A stretch of DNA of 64,000 nucleotides from Macrosoma leucophasiata (Eukaryota; Arthropoda; Insecta; Lepidoptera; Hedylidae): NCBI GenBank assembly GCA_036365455.1, contig JAWQUS010000026.1, positions 10,124,001 to 10,188,000 on the forward strand. The letters are read 5' to 3'. A program made the position numbers and the translations under genes. The notes below the pieces were generated by a model, which was not told the origin of the DNA, ran no database searches, and worked only from the letters and a program-made list of their open reading frames with translations. Shown piece by piece: positions 1-11,413 of this stretch (position 1 is the first letter of the stretch; each line of letters begins with the position of its first letter).

Positions 1-50
1 AATGTGAACTGCATGCTTGTTTACCACTTCAATAACATAAAAAAAATATT
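1..50 (+). repeat. Family A repeat, 3' tail
   Basis: The window opens inside a Family A copy (described at 21473-21760). Only the last 35 or so bases before the A-run are present; the rest lies left of the window. Confidence 0.75.
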
Positions 51-1605
51 CACGGCTTTGCTGGGGCAGTGATTCAATGCAGTGTACTGTTTTTTTTTCA
101 CTGCGAAGCACCTTACATTTGTCAATATGTAAATACATCTGGGATTCTGTAGTCCAGAGTAGAGATTGACGCCAAATAGGTACCTAATGTAATAAAACTG
201 ATATATGAAAAATAAACGAGACCTCGATATTGTTTAAAGTATACAAACGTGAATTGCGGTCGAATTTGGACCGGTGTACCTATGTCCACTGCAAAACTTC
301 AATCGAATACTCATATTGTTTTATTGTTGAGGTATGAATTATACATTCAATTTAGAAATGTTATGCAATGAGCAATTTAATGTGAGTGATCTTATTACTT
401 GTATAAAAATTATAAAAGATATAAGTATATTATAGGATACAAGTAGAGATTTGTAACATAAACCTGCACAAGTTTATAAATATCTAAAAGATAAATATTT
501 GTTGATTAACAAACGTATGAGCCTATTTTATGCATAATTAGCAATTCTATTGATTAAATAATATACTGGGTCAACTAAAGGTTAAAGCTGTTTTTATAGT
601 GTCAGTAGTATTGAAGGTTGGCTGACTACACAATCATTTTTTTATCTTATTTGTTGGAGATAATCTAGAATTACTTTTACGCTGTTAAATTGAAGTAATT
701 CTGATTCGAAAATTTTGAATTAGGTATTTTGATACCGAATTTAGAGTTTCGAGAGAATCGAATAAAAATCGACTACCGCTACGCAACATCGAGTAACGTT
801 TCTCGGTCATCATCACAACATTGCTTAGTTATTTACAACGTGCTAGTGATCGATCGTAACAAGTGTTCTCCTAAAACATCTTTCTTTTTCTATTTTTACA
901 GTTTAGTTTACCTACCTCTAATATTTCAAATATTTCTTATAAAAGATTGCACTTACTCGTTTTATTGATCGATACCAATTTCAGGATATCTTCTCGCACA
1001 CTAAAAATGATCTAACGGAATAATTTCGTGTCACAATCCTACTTTATAATATTGTAAGTTGATTTTACTGCCTAATCGATATTACAGTTAATTGAAGTCT
1101 AATGTATTTACAATTATTATCGATACGAAAGTAAATTCGACGTAAATAGTTTATTTCTGAATTCTGTTTTTTTTTAAGATGTAGGACATGTAGGTACTGA
1201 TGTAGGTGGCATGTATCGACATTATTCGAGACAGCACTCTAATCCACTTCACCGGGCTTCAACGGGTAAAGACGCTCCAGCCTAATTAATAAACTGAGTG
1301 ACGTCGAATATCTATGACCAAACGCGAAATTCACAGACAGCAACCACAACGTAGAATGAAAGTCCTGTTTCAATATTAATTTTAATTTAGCAATTTAACA
1401 ATAGTTAATACTAATACTAGTAGGTACGTACAACTTTACTAAGTAAAGTATAAGTGAATTAAAATAGGTAATTTACATGTCTGTGAAACCACTTTAATTC
1501 AAAGTAAAGTCGAAGTGCAGTCTCGATCGCGGAATGAAAGTTCAAATTTAAGTTTAACTACTACAGTAGATTTTGCTTAATAAATTTAAATACGCTTACT
1601 TTTTA
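51..1605. other. AT-rich DNA, nothing assigned
   Basis: I see no gene, RNA or recognisable repeat here. The only open frame of note (729-968, + strand, 79 codons) has an AT-driven, low-complexity translation and matches nothing I recognise. Confidence 0.5.
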
Positions 1606-1796
1606 CTAGAGTTTTGCTTTCTCCAAAGTTATCTAAAAATTTAAGCCGACTAAAGTGAAACAATCATAAAATACAAAGTTGGACTTTCATTAGTAGTTAA
1701 TTCTGATGGATATCTAACTGTCAGTAAAGTACGAGTTTTGACGTCACTTTAGCCGGCTCAAATTCTCATATAACTTTGGAGAAAGCAAAACTCTAC
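1606..1796. mobile_element. Fold-back / MITE-like element, 190 bp
   Basis: The two ends are inverted copies of each other over about 55 bp. Left arm 1606-1661 contains GAGTTTTGCTTTCTCC and right arm 1741-1796 its complement, with a few mismatches. The centre is unique AT-rich sequence with no coding capacity. I could not find a clear target duplication. A MITE is the likeliest reading. Confidence 0.6.
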
Positions 1797-2357
1797 AAAG
1801 TATAAGGATCGTTTTGATCATTGCGTTATATTGTTTTTGTTTTGCGATTAGACTAGCAGGATTTGTTTTACTAGGCAATTTTAATAGGCTAACTATTAAC
1901 CATTGAAACAGGGACAGGTTGACATGTACCAAGAGTTTTTTGTATTTGCGCATTAAAACGCGATTTGACAAGAGTAATACTTTATTCGTATACTTGCACG
2001 CAATATGAAAGAGGTAGTCGACATCGAATAAGCAGTCGAGGAATGAAAAACTACGGTGAAGCGTGTTCATGAGTCATAATGATTTATACATGGTGGAGTC
2101 ACAATTTTCAATGGTGCAAAACCGTCGACCTATTTGGTTTGACTGATAACGTAGTGCAACCACTGGCATGATGACGTACGTGCGGAGTTATTGATATTGT
2201 ATTGTGAATATTATATCAAAAAGTATATTTTTTCTCAATTCTGTAAATGGAGTGCTGACATGAATAGCTAGAGATAGATACCAAAATAACGACTAGAAGA
2301 GACTACAGACCGTTCAGTTACACACCTAAATGGTTAAATTGATCAGTAATTAAAAAA
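1797..2357. other. No feature seen
   Basis: AT-rich DNA without a supportable gene. The 108-codon minus frame at 1744-2070 overlaps the fold-back arm and has no recognisable domain. Confidence 0.45.
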
Positions 2358-2464
2358 AAGTTACTTCACGCCTGTAAATCCGAAGGGGTAGGCAGAGGTA
2401 AATGCATATATTCAAGCATACATGCAAACACCCACGATTCGCTGGTTACGTTTTGGCCCATGTA
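2358..2464 (-). repeat. SINE-1 fragment, 3' part
   Basis: This minus-strand piece is the 3' tail of SINE-1 (full form at 5140-5450). It includes the GGTAGGCAGAGGTAAATG block and stops at GTTACGTTTTGGCCCATGTA, so the tRNA-like head is missing. Confidence 0.8.
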
Positions 2465-2574
2465 GTATCAGTTACATGGTACAATATAGCGTAGAGCTTT
2501 GATATAATACATAGAAGCGATCTTCTGCGAATCTTTATGAAGTCCTTGAATTACAGAGTCCGAAACAGTTTCTA

Positions 2575-2759
2575 GCTTCCGTCCTGCTGTTACCAGGCAA
2601 TATAATTCTATAAATACATAAAGAATACAAACTAGTACCCTCGCCCTAAACAATGCGTGAATATGCTATTTTCGCCTACGCGCTATAAATATCGGCAGAG
2701 GCGCTATTGCGTTCTATTTTCGTAAGATTGATTTGTTGTCGACTTGCGCGTATGTAATG
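2575..2759. repeat. Local duplication, unit 1
   Basis: First of two diverged direct copies (second at 2996-3194). Shared landmarks in the same order are a CCAGGCAA block, TCTATAAATACA, ACCCTCGCCC, GCTATTTTCGCCTACGC, and CGGCAGAGGCGCTATTGCG. TATA-like strings occur twice in each unit, but no linked open frame is seen. Confidence 0.65.
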
Positions 2760-2995
2760 TGCTCTTGGTACCTTGGTAAATAATTTGTGTTTTAAAATCA
2801 AAGCTTTTAAAATAAAACGTTTGTTTTTTAGTTTAAGTAAGAAAATAGCAAAACTTATTTAATGCTGCATTGTATCTCCTGATGCTAATAGACCAGCGAT
2901 CCATTCCTAAGCTAGTAATTGCTTCGACCTCTTTGTTATTACAATACAAGACCTTCATCAACTGTGGAATCCGGAAAAGTGATGGTAATTCCGGC

Positions 2996-3194
2996 GCGCT
3001 TCCCTTGTTGCCAGGCAACTGAATCTATAAATACAGATGAAAAAAAACGAAACTAGTATGTACCCTCGCCCCCAAACAATGCAGGAATGCTATTTTCGCC
3101 TACGCGAGCGACGCGCGCTATTTATATCGGCAGAGGCGCTATTGCGTTCTATTTGCGTACGATTGATTTGTCGTTCACTTGCGCGTATGTTATG
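2996..3194. repeat. Local duplication, unit 2
   Basis: Second copy of the unit at 2575-2759. It has a short GC-rich insertion (GAGCGACGCGC) before the TATATCGGCAGAGG block and otherwise keeps the same order of landmarks. The ends fade gradually, so unit limits are approximate. Confidence 0.65.
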
Positions 3195-4650
3195 GTTTCC
3201 TAGTACAATTAGTCGAGTAAATTCATCCTTTAATTAAGTGATTATTTTTTTTTTAATCATATACCTATAAACTAATCGAAATGCGTTATATGTAGATCAT
3301 AATTTTTGATAATTTTCTAGAATATTATAGGTAGGTATTTATTTCATTGACCTCAACTCAATTCACTAAACGAGTTGTTAGTGTTTTGGCTAGGGAAGCT
3401 AAGAATCTAAAGATAAAGAATGGTCTTTTTTGCTATGATTGGAAGTGTGTTTTCAATCTTACAAGAACATACAACCAAAGTGGATAGATCGATGATAATT
3501 AATTATCAATTCAATATATTTATGGTTGGGTACTATCATCATGTTCTTGTAGAGCAAATTTCTTTTGAAGATTAAAAAACTAAAATAGGTAATACCTATA
3601 TTTTACATAGTTTTTTTTAAATACTTTAATCTTAATTTTATTAATCGTTGATTAGGAACCGAATTTATTATGGTATTTATAGACGTGAGAAGGTGGGTAA
3701 AATAATTCGCCAGGGCTTAAATCCTATTCGTTTGGTACAACAGGATATTGTTAATGTAATTATCCGCAGACTGAGCTCTAATTCGAAGCGCCAAGTAATC
3801 GTGTTATTGTACCGCCAGGACTTGTGCAAGTGTGGTAGGTATCATGTCATGCTGACACCCCGACGTTTATCCTAAACGCAAACTATTCAGCTCTTAAATT
3901 ATACATGTACTAGCAGTTTACCGTGGTTTCACCCGTTTGGTCAGTAGTTTATTAGTTACAAACATTAAAAAATAATAATGTTTTTCTCTTCATAATGTTA
4001 TTGAATCATCTAAATAGAGTAAAATTTTATACCTATAATTCAAGGTGATTTTGGATAAATGTTTATTATATAATATATTGTTTATTACATAATTTTAAGG
4101 AGTGCTTTAACTCGTCTTTATGAATAATTTACAATGGGAGTTAAATGGTCCCTTAATTTTTTTTTCGTGAATTTAAAAAATCACCCATTATAATATAGAG
4201 CGATAGATACCTACAATCTCTTTGAAAAGTTGATTTTGGGAAGTTTAGAGTTTAGACTTAGACAATAGACTTCGCTGTTTTATTTGCATTTGGTTTTATT
4301 GTTTTTTTTTTCTTTAAATTTTTTTCATTCATATCAGATCTGTTATGTACCTATTTTACACGCAATTGTTTTCATTTTCATTCTGCTGATAAGTACTATT
4401 CTCATTTGTGAAGATAGTAAGTACTATATTTAATATATACAAATACACTGAACATTCATAATATGAAAATATTGTTTTTTATCTCGAAAAGATAAATTTA
4501 TCTAATTAAATACATTATCTGTTCCGTATTTTTTATCTACATGAAAGATTGTTTAATTATGCTCACACTTGTTATGCAAAGTTTTGATATTTAATGTAAA
4601 CATTAAAAGAATGTGGAATTTAAAATGTTGATGACTGATTTTTCATCTAA
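3195..4650. other. AT-rich DNA, nothing assigned
   Basis: No RNA gene or known repeat is recognised. A 75-codon plus frame (3648-3875) has a mixed composition and no motif I know; I do not call it a gene. Confidence 0.45.
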
Positions 4651-4866
4651 TGGTGACCCGATTAGTCCAGCGATGGGGGACAACCGTTTGATTCGAAGGG
4701 TCGGTTCGATCCCCGCACCGAGACAAATATTTTTTTGTATGGCCTACAGATACTTGTTTCGGGTCTGGGTGTTTGTGTGTGTGTACAACAGCACCCACGA
4801 CACAGGTTTATACCTAGTGTGGGCCGTGTGGGGCTGTGATGTGTACGCATTTAAAATTAAAAATGT
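4651..4866 (+). repeat. SINE-2, complete copy
   Basis: A tRNA-derived SINE. The head (4651-4725) carries a B-box, GGTTCGATCCC, after a degraded A-box region. The body contains GTTTCGGGTCTGGGTGTTTG and GGTTTATACCTAGTGTGGG, and the copy ends in an A-rich tail. Two more copies occur on the minus strand at 55322-55769 and 56420-56512. It encodes no protein and would depend on non-LTR machinery. Confidence 0.75.
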
Positions 4867-4889
4867 ATAAGTAATTCGTGTAGTCACTT

Positions 4890-5107
4890 ATCTGAATAGT
4901 AAACTATCGTGTTGTGTGTACCGGTTAGATGGTTATATGTATATGACCCCGTAGTAACTTCCACAGATAACAACTTAGGTCTCAGGGGTGGCAAAGTATC
5001 TGCATTTTGACCTCTGTTTTTTTTTAAGACGTCTATAGGCTGCAGTCATCACTTAACATCAACAAGTAGCATGCATGTTACCCACTTTTGTTACATAACA
5101 AAAACTG
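4890..5107 (+). repeat. Family A, diverged copy
   Basis: A 5'-truncated, old copy. The order of blocks (ACTATCGTG, TTAGGTCTCAGG, TCTGCATTTTGACCTC, TCTATAGGCTGCAGTCATC) follows the family, but substitutions are common. It abuts the SINE-1 at 5140. Confidence 0.7.
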
Positions 5108-5139
5108 TGATGTAACATGATTTGTTAAGAAAATAAAAA

Positions 5140-5450
5140 CGTAACTTCACGCCTGTAATCTAATGAGTAGGCAGAGGTAAATGAATGCATTCAAGCATAC
5201 ATGCAAACTCCCACGATTCACCGGTTACGTTTTTGGCCCATGTAACAAGTGGCGAGCCTGTTCACATCTCCGGGCATATTACCAAACTTTTAGGTACTGG
5301 GTAATTTCCACAAAATGGTAAAATCCCAATAGAACCAGAGATAAAGGACTTTACACCATTATCTTATGTCTGATAGTCCCCTACCCGGGAATCGAACCCA
5401 GGACATCAGCGTAGTAGTAGTGACCTGCTACCAGTAGGCTACCGAGGCAG
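5140..5450 (-). repeat. SINE-1, complete copy
   Basis: Read on the minus strand, this starts with a tRNA-like head: an A-box, TAGCCTACTGG, and a B-box, GGGTTCGATTCCC (5376-5450). A unique body follows, with AACAGGCTCGCCAC-type and GTAACCGGTGAATCGTGGG blocks. It ends at TACAGGCGTGAAGTTACG. It is about 310 bp long, non-coding, and the least truncated copy in the window. The Pol III boxes identify it as a tRNA-derived SINE. Confidence 0.85.
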
Positions 5451-5472
5451 AAAATAAGAACTTTTATTTATT

Positions 5473-5553
5473 ACTAGCTGTGCTTCGTCCGCGTAGATAC
5501 TGAACAATAATGTTGTTTAATTCCACGCGGATAAAGTCGCGGCCACAGCTAGT
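5473..5553. mobile_element. Twin-ended CTAG element
   Basis: Both ends read ACTAGCTGTG towards the centre, so two Helitron-type 3' ends (CTAG with a GC-rich subterminal hairpin motif such as CTTCGTCCGCG) face away from each other with only about 30 bases between. Another example is at 32088-32175. Confidence 0.6.
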
Positions 5554-5769
5554 CTATATTAAATACGTTTATGTATATATAAACCACATTCAACTCTTTT
5601 AACAACCGATTTTGATGAAACAAATGAAACAACGAAGTTAACAACAAATGAAATAACGAAGTTATATTATAACGTACCAGACAGACACATAATTTCCAAA
5701 TAATGTTTTTTTTTTGTGTCTGTTATCTACTCTTCTTTAATAGCCCCCTATCAGTTTTTTGGAAAAACA

Positions 5770-5922
5770 TTAACCCTCTTATTCATAAACGTACATTAGA
5801 TACATTTTAGCTATAGAAAGCTTTGTCTTTGTCAGTTGCATTGTCAAATGTGCAGAATAGAAAAAGACAAAGGATGATTAGCAACACTTTAGCTAAAATA
5901 CGTTTATGAATAAGGGGGTTAA
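5770..5922. mobile_element. TTAA-ended MITE
   Basis: Terminal inverted repeats of roughly 30 bp read TTAACCCYCTTATTCATAAA from both ends and are bounded by TTAA. The element is 153 bp and non-coding. A related copy lies at 58667-58817. The TTAA boundary suggests a piggyBac-like transposase as mobiliser, which is inference. Confidence 0.75.
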
Positions 5923-5952
5923 ATATTAGACACTCGATTTTTACTGTCATAT

Positions 5953-6129
5953 TTTATCTATAATATAAAAATAAGTCGGGTTTTCCTTCCTGACGCTATA
6001 ACTCCAGAACGCACTAACCGATTTCCACGGTTTTGCATTCGTTGGAAAGGTCTCGGGCTCCGTGAGGTTTATAGCAAAGAAAATTCATGAAAAATATCAA
6101 CGCGGGCGAAGCTGTGGGCAACAGCTAGT
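5953..6129 (+). mobile_element. Helitron-like non-autonomous element
   Basis: The body has the familiar AACTCCAGAACGCACTAACC and CGATTTCCACGGTTTTGC blocks. It ends in GCGGGCGAAGCTGTGGGCA followed by ACAGCTAGT, a CTAG-type Helitron 3' end. No open frame. Family assignment is by pattern memory, not alignment. Confidence 0.65.
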
Positions 6130-6514
6130 ATTGTATAGATTTTATTATAACTAGATAGGTACATGCCATGCTACTCTACCTATCCCTTTGGTGGAAGTAT
6201 CGAAGTGTCAATTGGAATATTAACGATAACAATATAGCTTATAGCTAACGATATCCGGGGGAAAGTGGTAGTTCCTGTGATTGATGTACCGAACCGTAAC
6301 GACACCGCGGTAGTAGCGGGTAAGTAGGTCATCCTCGGGGCGTTGTGGGACCTAAACAAACGTATACAAATATCGTGTTTGTTTACCTTTGGATATGCCT
6401 TTAAGAGGCGATAAAACGTTCCACTCCTACTCTACGTTATTGTTTTTTACGCTTACACTGAGTAATGTATCGGGGTGGACTGTTGAATAACAATCTTAAT
6501 ATTTTTTTATATAA

Positions 6515-6709
6515 TAGCGGCCCGCCCCGGCTTCGCCCGCGCTGCTCCGTTCCTATTAATTATAGCGTGATGATATACAGCCTATAGCCTTCCTCGATAA
6601 ATGGGCTATCTAACACAAAAAAAACTTTTCAAATCAGACCTGTAGTTCCTGAGATTAGCGCGTTCAAACAATCAAACAAACTTTTCAGCCTTATAATATT
6701 AGTTTAGAT
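6515..6709 (-). mobile_element. Lep1-like non-autonomous Helitron
   Basis: Minus-strand copy of the family described at 27362-27552. The 5' end reads CTAAACTAATATTATAAGG. The GCGCTAATCTCAGGAACTAC block and the GCGAAGCCGGGGCGGGCCGC end are present, but the final CTAG has mutated to CTAT. Confidence 0.75.
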
Positions 6710-6719
6710 ATTAAGTATA

Positions 6720-6872
6720 GAATATATTCTTGTGTGCGTGTGTAGGTATGTCATTGAACTAAACGTCCTCCTAAACGGCTGGACTTATTTGAATGATTAT
6801 TTTCTATGCGTTTGGGTAGCGCCCGGGGTGGTTTAGATTTACAAATCAGCCCGGCAGATAGCGCTGAAGTCG
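6720..6872 (+). mobile_element. Helitron-like fragment (second family)
   Basis: This stretch contains GGTGGTTTAGATTTAC and CAGCCCGGCAGATAGCGCTG, blocks typical of another interspersed lepidopteran repeat. Ends are not clear, so the limits are approximate. Confidence 0.4.
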
Positions 6873-6961
6873 ATATATAATAATGGGTTTTGTAATAGTC
6901 GTTATATACGTCCGGATTTGGTACGGAGCGGACAACGGATTCGGTACACTCTGAACCAAAC

Positions 6962-7208
6962 CTGGGGTGCTACCGCCTATCTGTATTGCTGCTGACATTG
7001 TCATTGCTGTCAAATTTTCATGTCGATTTGTAGCTCCTTTAAAAGTAGTATTGATAATCTGATTGATATTCTCGTTTTCGTAGGTGATAAACAAGCGATA
7101 ATAGTAGATTATTTCCATTATTGTTATTCAGTTAAAGTAAAAATCGACTTTAAAATTTGACAGCAATGACAATGCCAACAGCAATTTCGATAGGCGGTCG
7201 CACCCCTG
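6962..7208 (-). mobile_element. Long-TIR MITE, copy 1
   Basis: Terminal inverted repeats of about 60 bp start with GGGGTGC and include CATTGTCATTGCTGTCAAAT at one end and its complement at the other. The 120-bp centre also occurs, inverted, at 16557-16797. The ends CAGGGGTG would suit a hAT-type element, but I found no 8-bp target duplication. Confidence 0.7.
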
Positions 7209-7639
7209 GCCGTGTGTAGCGACAGCAGATTTGGTCCGACGCGGTCCGCTCGCGCGGGTTTGGTCGGCGGAGTCGGTCCGCCGCCATATACTTCATGTGA
7301 ACTTTTGTCAAATAATGGAATAATTGATCGTATGAACTGCATAATATTCCTCAGTAGGTACCTACGTGTAACAATATGTGTAATTACTTATTTGAAATAT
7401 TTGTTTCAAGTTTCAAGTGGTCGTTTTTCTACGCCAAGGTGAAAGCGAATTCTTTTCATCATTGGTTACATTACAATACAATAGTATTTGTTGCGGACCT
7501 TTGACCCACTTATTTCGATTTTCGATCTCTCGTTTGATATAAACAAAAGTTGCTTTTATGTCTGTACCTACAACTTGAGGTGGAGCATTCACTGGTGATA
7601 AACATGGTTCTTGTTAGGGTTCCGCACTTATTTATTTCT
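7209..7639. other. No feature seen
   Basis: It begins with a GC-rich stretch (7210-7290) with repeated GGTCCG and GGTCGGCGG motifs, then turns AT-rich. No gene recognised. Confidence 0.4.
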
Positions 7640-7919
7640 GTTATGTTATGGAAGTGGCAAACAAGCATGCAGTTCACATTGATGTTAAGTGATGATTGCA
7701 GCCTATAGACACCCACAAAAAGACCAAGGTCGAAATGCAGATGCGTTACCACTCCTGAGGCCTAAGGTGTTATACCTCTATTCCGGAAATTACAGGGCCG
7801 TACATTACCACCTGACCGGAACACGATAGTGCTGAACACTACCATTTAGCGGCAAGTTTATTAGGTAATGCGGTGGTGCCTACGCCCGCAAGCTCCGTCA
7901 CTAGAGCTCTACCACCAGT
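7640..7919 (-). repeat. Family A, near-complete copy
   Basis: Full-length minus copy from the T-rich end at 7640 to CTACCACCAGT. It is close to consensus, so probably fairly young. Confidence 0.85.
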
Positions 7920-9621
7920 AAAAAACTTAAAAGGTAAAAACCGAACCTATTACTAAGCCTTCGCTGTCTGTCTGTCTGTCACTAGGCCGTGTCTCATAAT
8001 GATGGCTAGAAAGGTGAAATTTTCACGAATTATAAATTCCGTTTTAACAACACACAGTTACACTTTACACATATGTTTTTGATTAAAAAGACTAAAAGCT
8101 TAGCTTATCTCACGTTATTGAAAACAGCAATCGGAACAATACATTTTTTTCCTCTCACACGTATGTGTTTTAATAATGTTTTGTTTACATTGATGTGCAC
8201 GTGACTGCATGCCTGCCTGTCCCAATAGCTAACTTGCCAGATATGAAAACGTGCTGTTGTTACTGTGGAACCGTATTTTAAATTATATTTTAAACGACTT
8301 ACTTAGACTTGACTTATAGGTTAGGATCCCACTGCAGAATCATTTCGTTCATCCAGATATGCTGCAAACCTATTTTTTACGCATATTTATCTTTGTTTAC
8401 CATTTGTGCCAAGTTTATTTGAATGGCCCATAGGTTGCAGTATTAACTTATTATAAATGTGAGTAGGTAACGGTGTGCAACTCGTTTACCGCTTTATGAA
8501 ACTAAAAACTAAATGAGAATATATATATGATTTTTATATCTTGCATTCTTCTAACAGTTGTATCTCTGATCCGTGACGATTTTAAAGATTTCATTTTTGA
8601 TTGAGATTGCAGTAAAGATTATCACGCGTGTCTGCGTGTTAAACAATAACAGAGTCCAAGAATTGCTTGGTCATCACAGCATCGCCAGATTTTTAGTCAA
8701 GTTACTGCGGCTCGGCTTTGACATTAAAATACTATGCAAACACATTTTTGCAGTGAAAGTGAAAGGTCGTGTTTTGCGTTTAAGTAGGGATGTAATCATC
8801 GTAAACATAAAAATCGGTATTTCATTAAAAAGTATCGATGAATAAAATTGCTTATAAACATCAATGTTTCTGTGAAATATGCTTATAATTTCGTTTAATT
8901 GATATTTAATTGTTTTCTTTTAAAATGTTTTGGTGTTAGGTTTCTTCAGCTATGTCAAGTTACCATTTAGATGTAGATGGCGATTATAATATATATAACC
9001 GACCAACTTTTGCCTGCAACTTTTTACACGCATTATTTTTTTCTATAGGGACGACTTATAGAATTTTCGGGAAATCCTCTCACAGTGCTTCCGTGCACTC
9101 CTCAAATTTACTCAAGTTTCAGCCTTTGGTTGCACGTTGCCTGTTAATTAATCAGTAACGGAAGGATTCTTTTCCCTCAGGCCACCAGAAAAATATGACA
9201 ATTGATTTCTTATTGTTCTCGGACCCAATCCATCCAGTCCATTGCGGCTTGAAGCATTAAATCATTACTTTTCCAATTTCTTATATTGATTTTTATTGAC
9301 TAATTTGCCCAAATCAAAGAATATTATCGATATAATCGATACGATGTTGTTCAGCGGTTTGCATCCCTATATTTTTTATTATACGGTGATTTTGAATCAC
9401 AATTATAATGTAACTTCTTTAAAACACGTGACGTCTTGTCAATTTCCCGCGTAACGCTCGATTGCGTGCGATGTTCTTCCGATAGTAGTGAATTGATTGG
9501 CATTATTGGCACGCACGACTGATGACGCCGGTGTCTTGTTACTCAATAGCGCACGTTGACTTCTATGATCGGTGTTACTTGCGTATGAATTAAACGTTTA
9601 TTTCATGTATTTTCGTCCAAC
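7920..9621. other. AT-rich DNA, nothing assigned
   Basis: No recognised repeat or RNA. A 90-codon plus frame at 8573-8845 has a basic, hydrophobic translation without motifs. I regard it as chance. Around 9430-9590 the base composition is more balanced, which may mark unique or regulatory DNA. Confidence 0.45.
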
Positions 9622-9745
9622 CCTATTAAGTACTATTGTTAATGTGGAAGTTTGTATGTATGTATGTTTGGTTGTAAAATGGCTGAACCGATTTTAATTA
9701 AATTTAATACAGAGATAATTTGATACCTGAGAAAGGATGTAGACT
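9622..9745 (+). mobile_element. Helitron-like fragment
   Basis: Contains GGCTGAACCGATTTTAAT and an ACAGAGATAATTTGA-type block, the internal signature of lepidopteran Helitron-like repeats. Both ends are lost. Confidence 0.45.
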
Positions 9746-10318
9746 GCTTTTGGATTTTGTAATATATATTATTTCTTTTCTTTTGTAAAATCAAAAACGA
9801 AAAAATTAAAAAAAAAAATGTAAAATCTTGATACTTGCGTTATAAATTTGTTTATTGAAAATTCGCAAAAATAACGTCTATTTCATATATTATATTGCTT
9901 GTATGTACCTACTTGTACCAAAGTCAAATATAAACAATTTTTATTTTTTAATTCCTAATATACCTAATATGTAAAAATACACTCGGGCTATATAAAAAGG
10001 TAAATTTATAATAAATGCACTTGCATGAAACCAATAAATGATTATAGTTATGACACGGTACAGCAACAATGAAAATATCAGTAGGCCCCAATATTTGACC
10101 CGCGACCCGTGACCTCACACAGGAAACCGGCCACAGCGATAATCACCTCGTAAATATGTATGGAGTTATAAACATTCAACATTATTACGCTTTTAAATGA
10201 CGTCTTACGGTTTTGTTGATTACACTTTTTTTTTTACTTTTGTTTGCAGATTTTTCACTTGATAATAGAAATGGAATCCCAGTTTTGATTCCCGGGTCGG
10301 GGAATAAAAGATAATACT
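9746..10318. other. AT-rich DNA, nothing assigned
   Basis: Low-complexity A/T sequence. A B-box-like string, GATTCCCGGGTCGGGG, at 10288-10303 may be a SINE scrap next to the tRNA-like head at 10319. Confidence 0.4.
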
Positions 10319-10390
10319 ACTTCGGTAGGTTAGTGGTAAAGCGGCTGGACTGGTTATCCTGAGGTAGCAGATTCGATTCCTGCCTGAAGT
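10319..10390 (+). repeat. tRNA-like SINE head
   Basis: A 72-base sequence with pairing ends (ACTTCGG with CTGAAGT), an A-box TAGGTTAGTGG and a B-box AGATTCGATTCC, followed by a T-run. The anticodon stem has a mismatch, so it is better read as a tRNA-derived SINE head than as a working tRNA. The same head appears at 17597-17663. Confidence 0.55.
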
Positions 10391-10543
10391 AAATTTTTTT
10401 ATTTCCGTTTTTTCTTTAATTTTTAAAGGTCACTCGCATGTGTTATTGCGAAAAATAAATAGTACAATAAAAGATCATGTTTTCTTTTCAATTCATATAA
10501 TCTTTCGTTAGTGATGGTAAAGAGTTCTATTTTTGGGGCTTGA

Positions 10544-10685
10544 AGACGTAGGTACCACCGCATTACATAATCTATCTGGTGCCAAACGGTAGTGTTAAGA
10601 ACTATCGCGTTCCGGTAAGTGGATAGGTAATCACTAATATGACTATCACAGAGACAGAACAACTGAGGTCTCAGGGTAGGGTTTA
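10544..10685 (+). repeat. Family A, old copy, 5' half (interrupted)
   Basis: Diverged 5' half of an old copy. It breaks at GGGTTTAAC, where a younger Family A copy has inserted (10686-10946). The 3' half resumes at 10947. Confidence 0.75.
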
Positions 10686-10946
10686 ACTGGTGGTAGAGCT
10701 ACAGTGACGGAGCTCACGGGCGTAGGCACCACCGCATTACCTAATGTACTTGCCGCTAAATGGTAGTGTTCAGCACTATCGTGTTCCGGTCAGGTGGTAA
10801 TGTACGGCCCTGTAATTTCCGGCACAGAGGCATAACACCTTAGGTCTCAGGAGTGGTAACGCATCTGCATTTTGACCTCGGTCTTTGTGTGCAGTCATAA
10901 CTAAACATCAATGTGAACTGCATGATTGTTTGCCACTTCCGTAACA
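10686..10946 (+). repeat. Family A, young copy nested in older copy
   Basis: Close-to-consensus copy starting ACTGGTGGTAGAGC and ending near CCACTTCCGTAACA. An internal stretch between TTTGTGTG and CAGTCATAAC is shortened. It splits an older member of the same family. Confidence 0.8.
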
Positions 10947-11030
10947 GTTTGCATTTTTTGACTCTGGGTTTTGGGTATGTGTCATTAGCCTAAAATTCAT
11001 GTAAACTGCATGCTTATTTGTTGTTAGTGG
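10947..11030 (+). repeat. Family A, old copy, 3' half
   Basis: Continuation of the copy interrupted at 10685: TTTGCATTTTTTGACTC, then AAATTCATGTAAACTGCATG. It is clearly more diverged than the insert. Confidence 0.65.
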
Positions 11031-11246
11031 GTGATTATTATCTGTTAGTTGGTAGAAGATTATTAGATTTTTCAAACAATTTTGTAGGTATCATCTAATG
11101 TACGAAACTGTCTGTCCCTTAGCACCGGATACTAAGTAATCCCCTGGACATCGGACAGTAAATTTATTGATATTTCTTTTGAAAATTTACGTTATTCATT
11201 CTAATTATTTAATTTTGGTTTAGAGTAGAGAAGAACAAAGAGAATA

Positions 11247-11413
11247 CGTACGGGCCTGTAATTTCCGCCACAGAGGCATAACACCTTAGGCCTCAGGAGT
11301 GATAACGCATCTGCATTTTGACCTAAGTATTTGTGTGGGTGTAGGCTGGAGTCATCACTTAACATAAATATACACTGCATGCTTGCTTGCCACTTCCATA
11401 ACATAAAAAAAAC
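11247..11413 (+). repeat. Family A, 5'-truncated copy
   Basis: It begins inside the family at CGGGCCTGTAATTTCCG and runs to an A-rich tail that directly abuts the pogo-like fossil at 11414. Confidence 0.8.

Noticed and set aside
6962..7208. A confident hAT assignment for the long-TIR MITE.
   Set aside because: The ends resemble CAGGGGTG, but neither copy in the window shows an 8-bp target duplication.
7640..7752. Recurring frames translating to VTHLHFDLGL and HFHYI-type peptides at many positions on both strands.
   Set aside because: They are chance readings of Family A. The same peptide appears wherever the repeat occurs, with differing lengths set by point mutations.
8573..8845. A 90-codon plus frame with basic and hydrophobic residues.
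   Set aside because: No motif, no splice or polyadenylation context, and an AT-rich codon pattern like that of the surrounding DNA.
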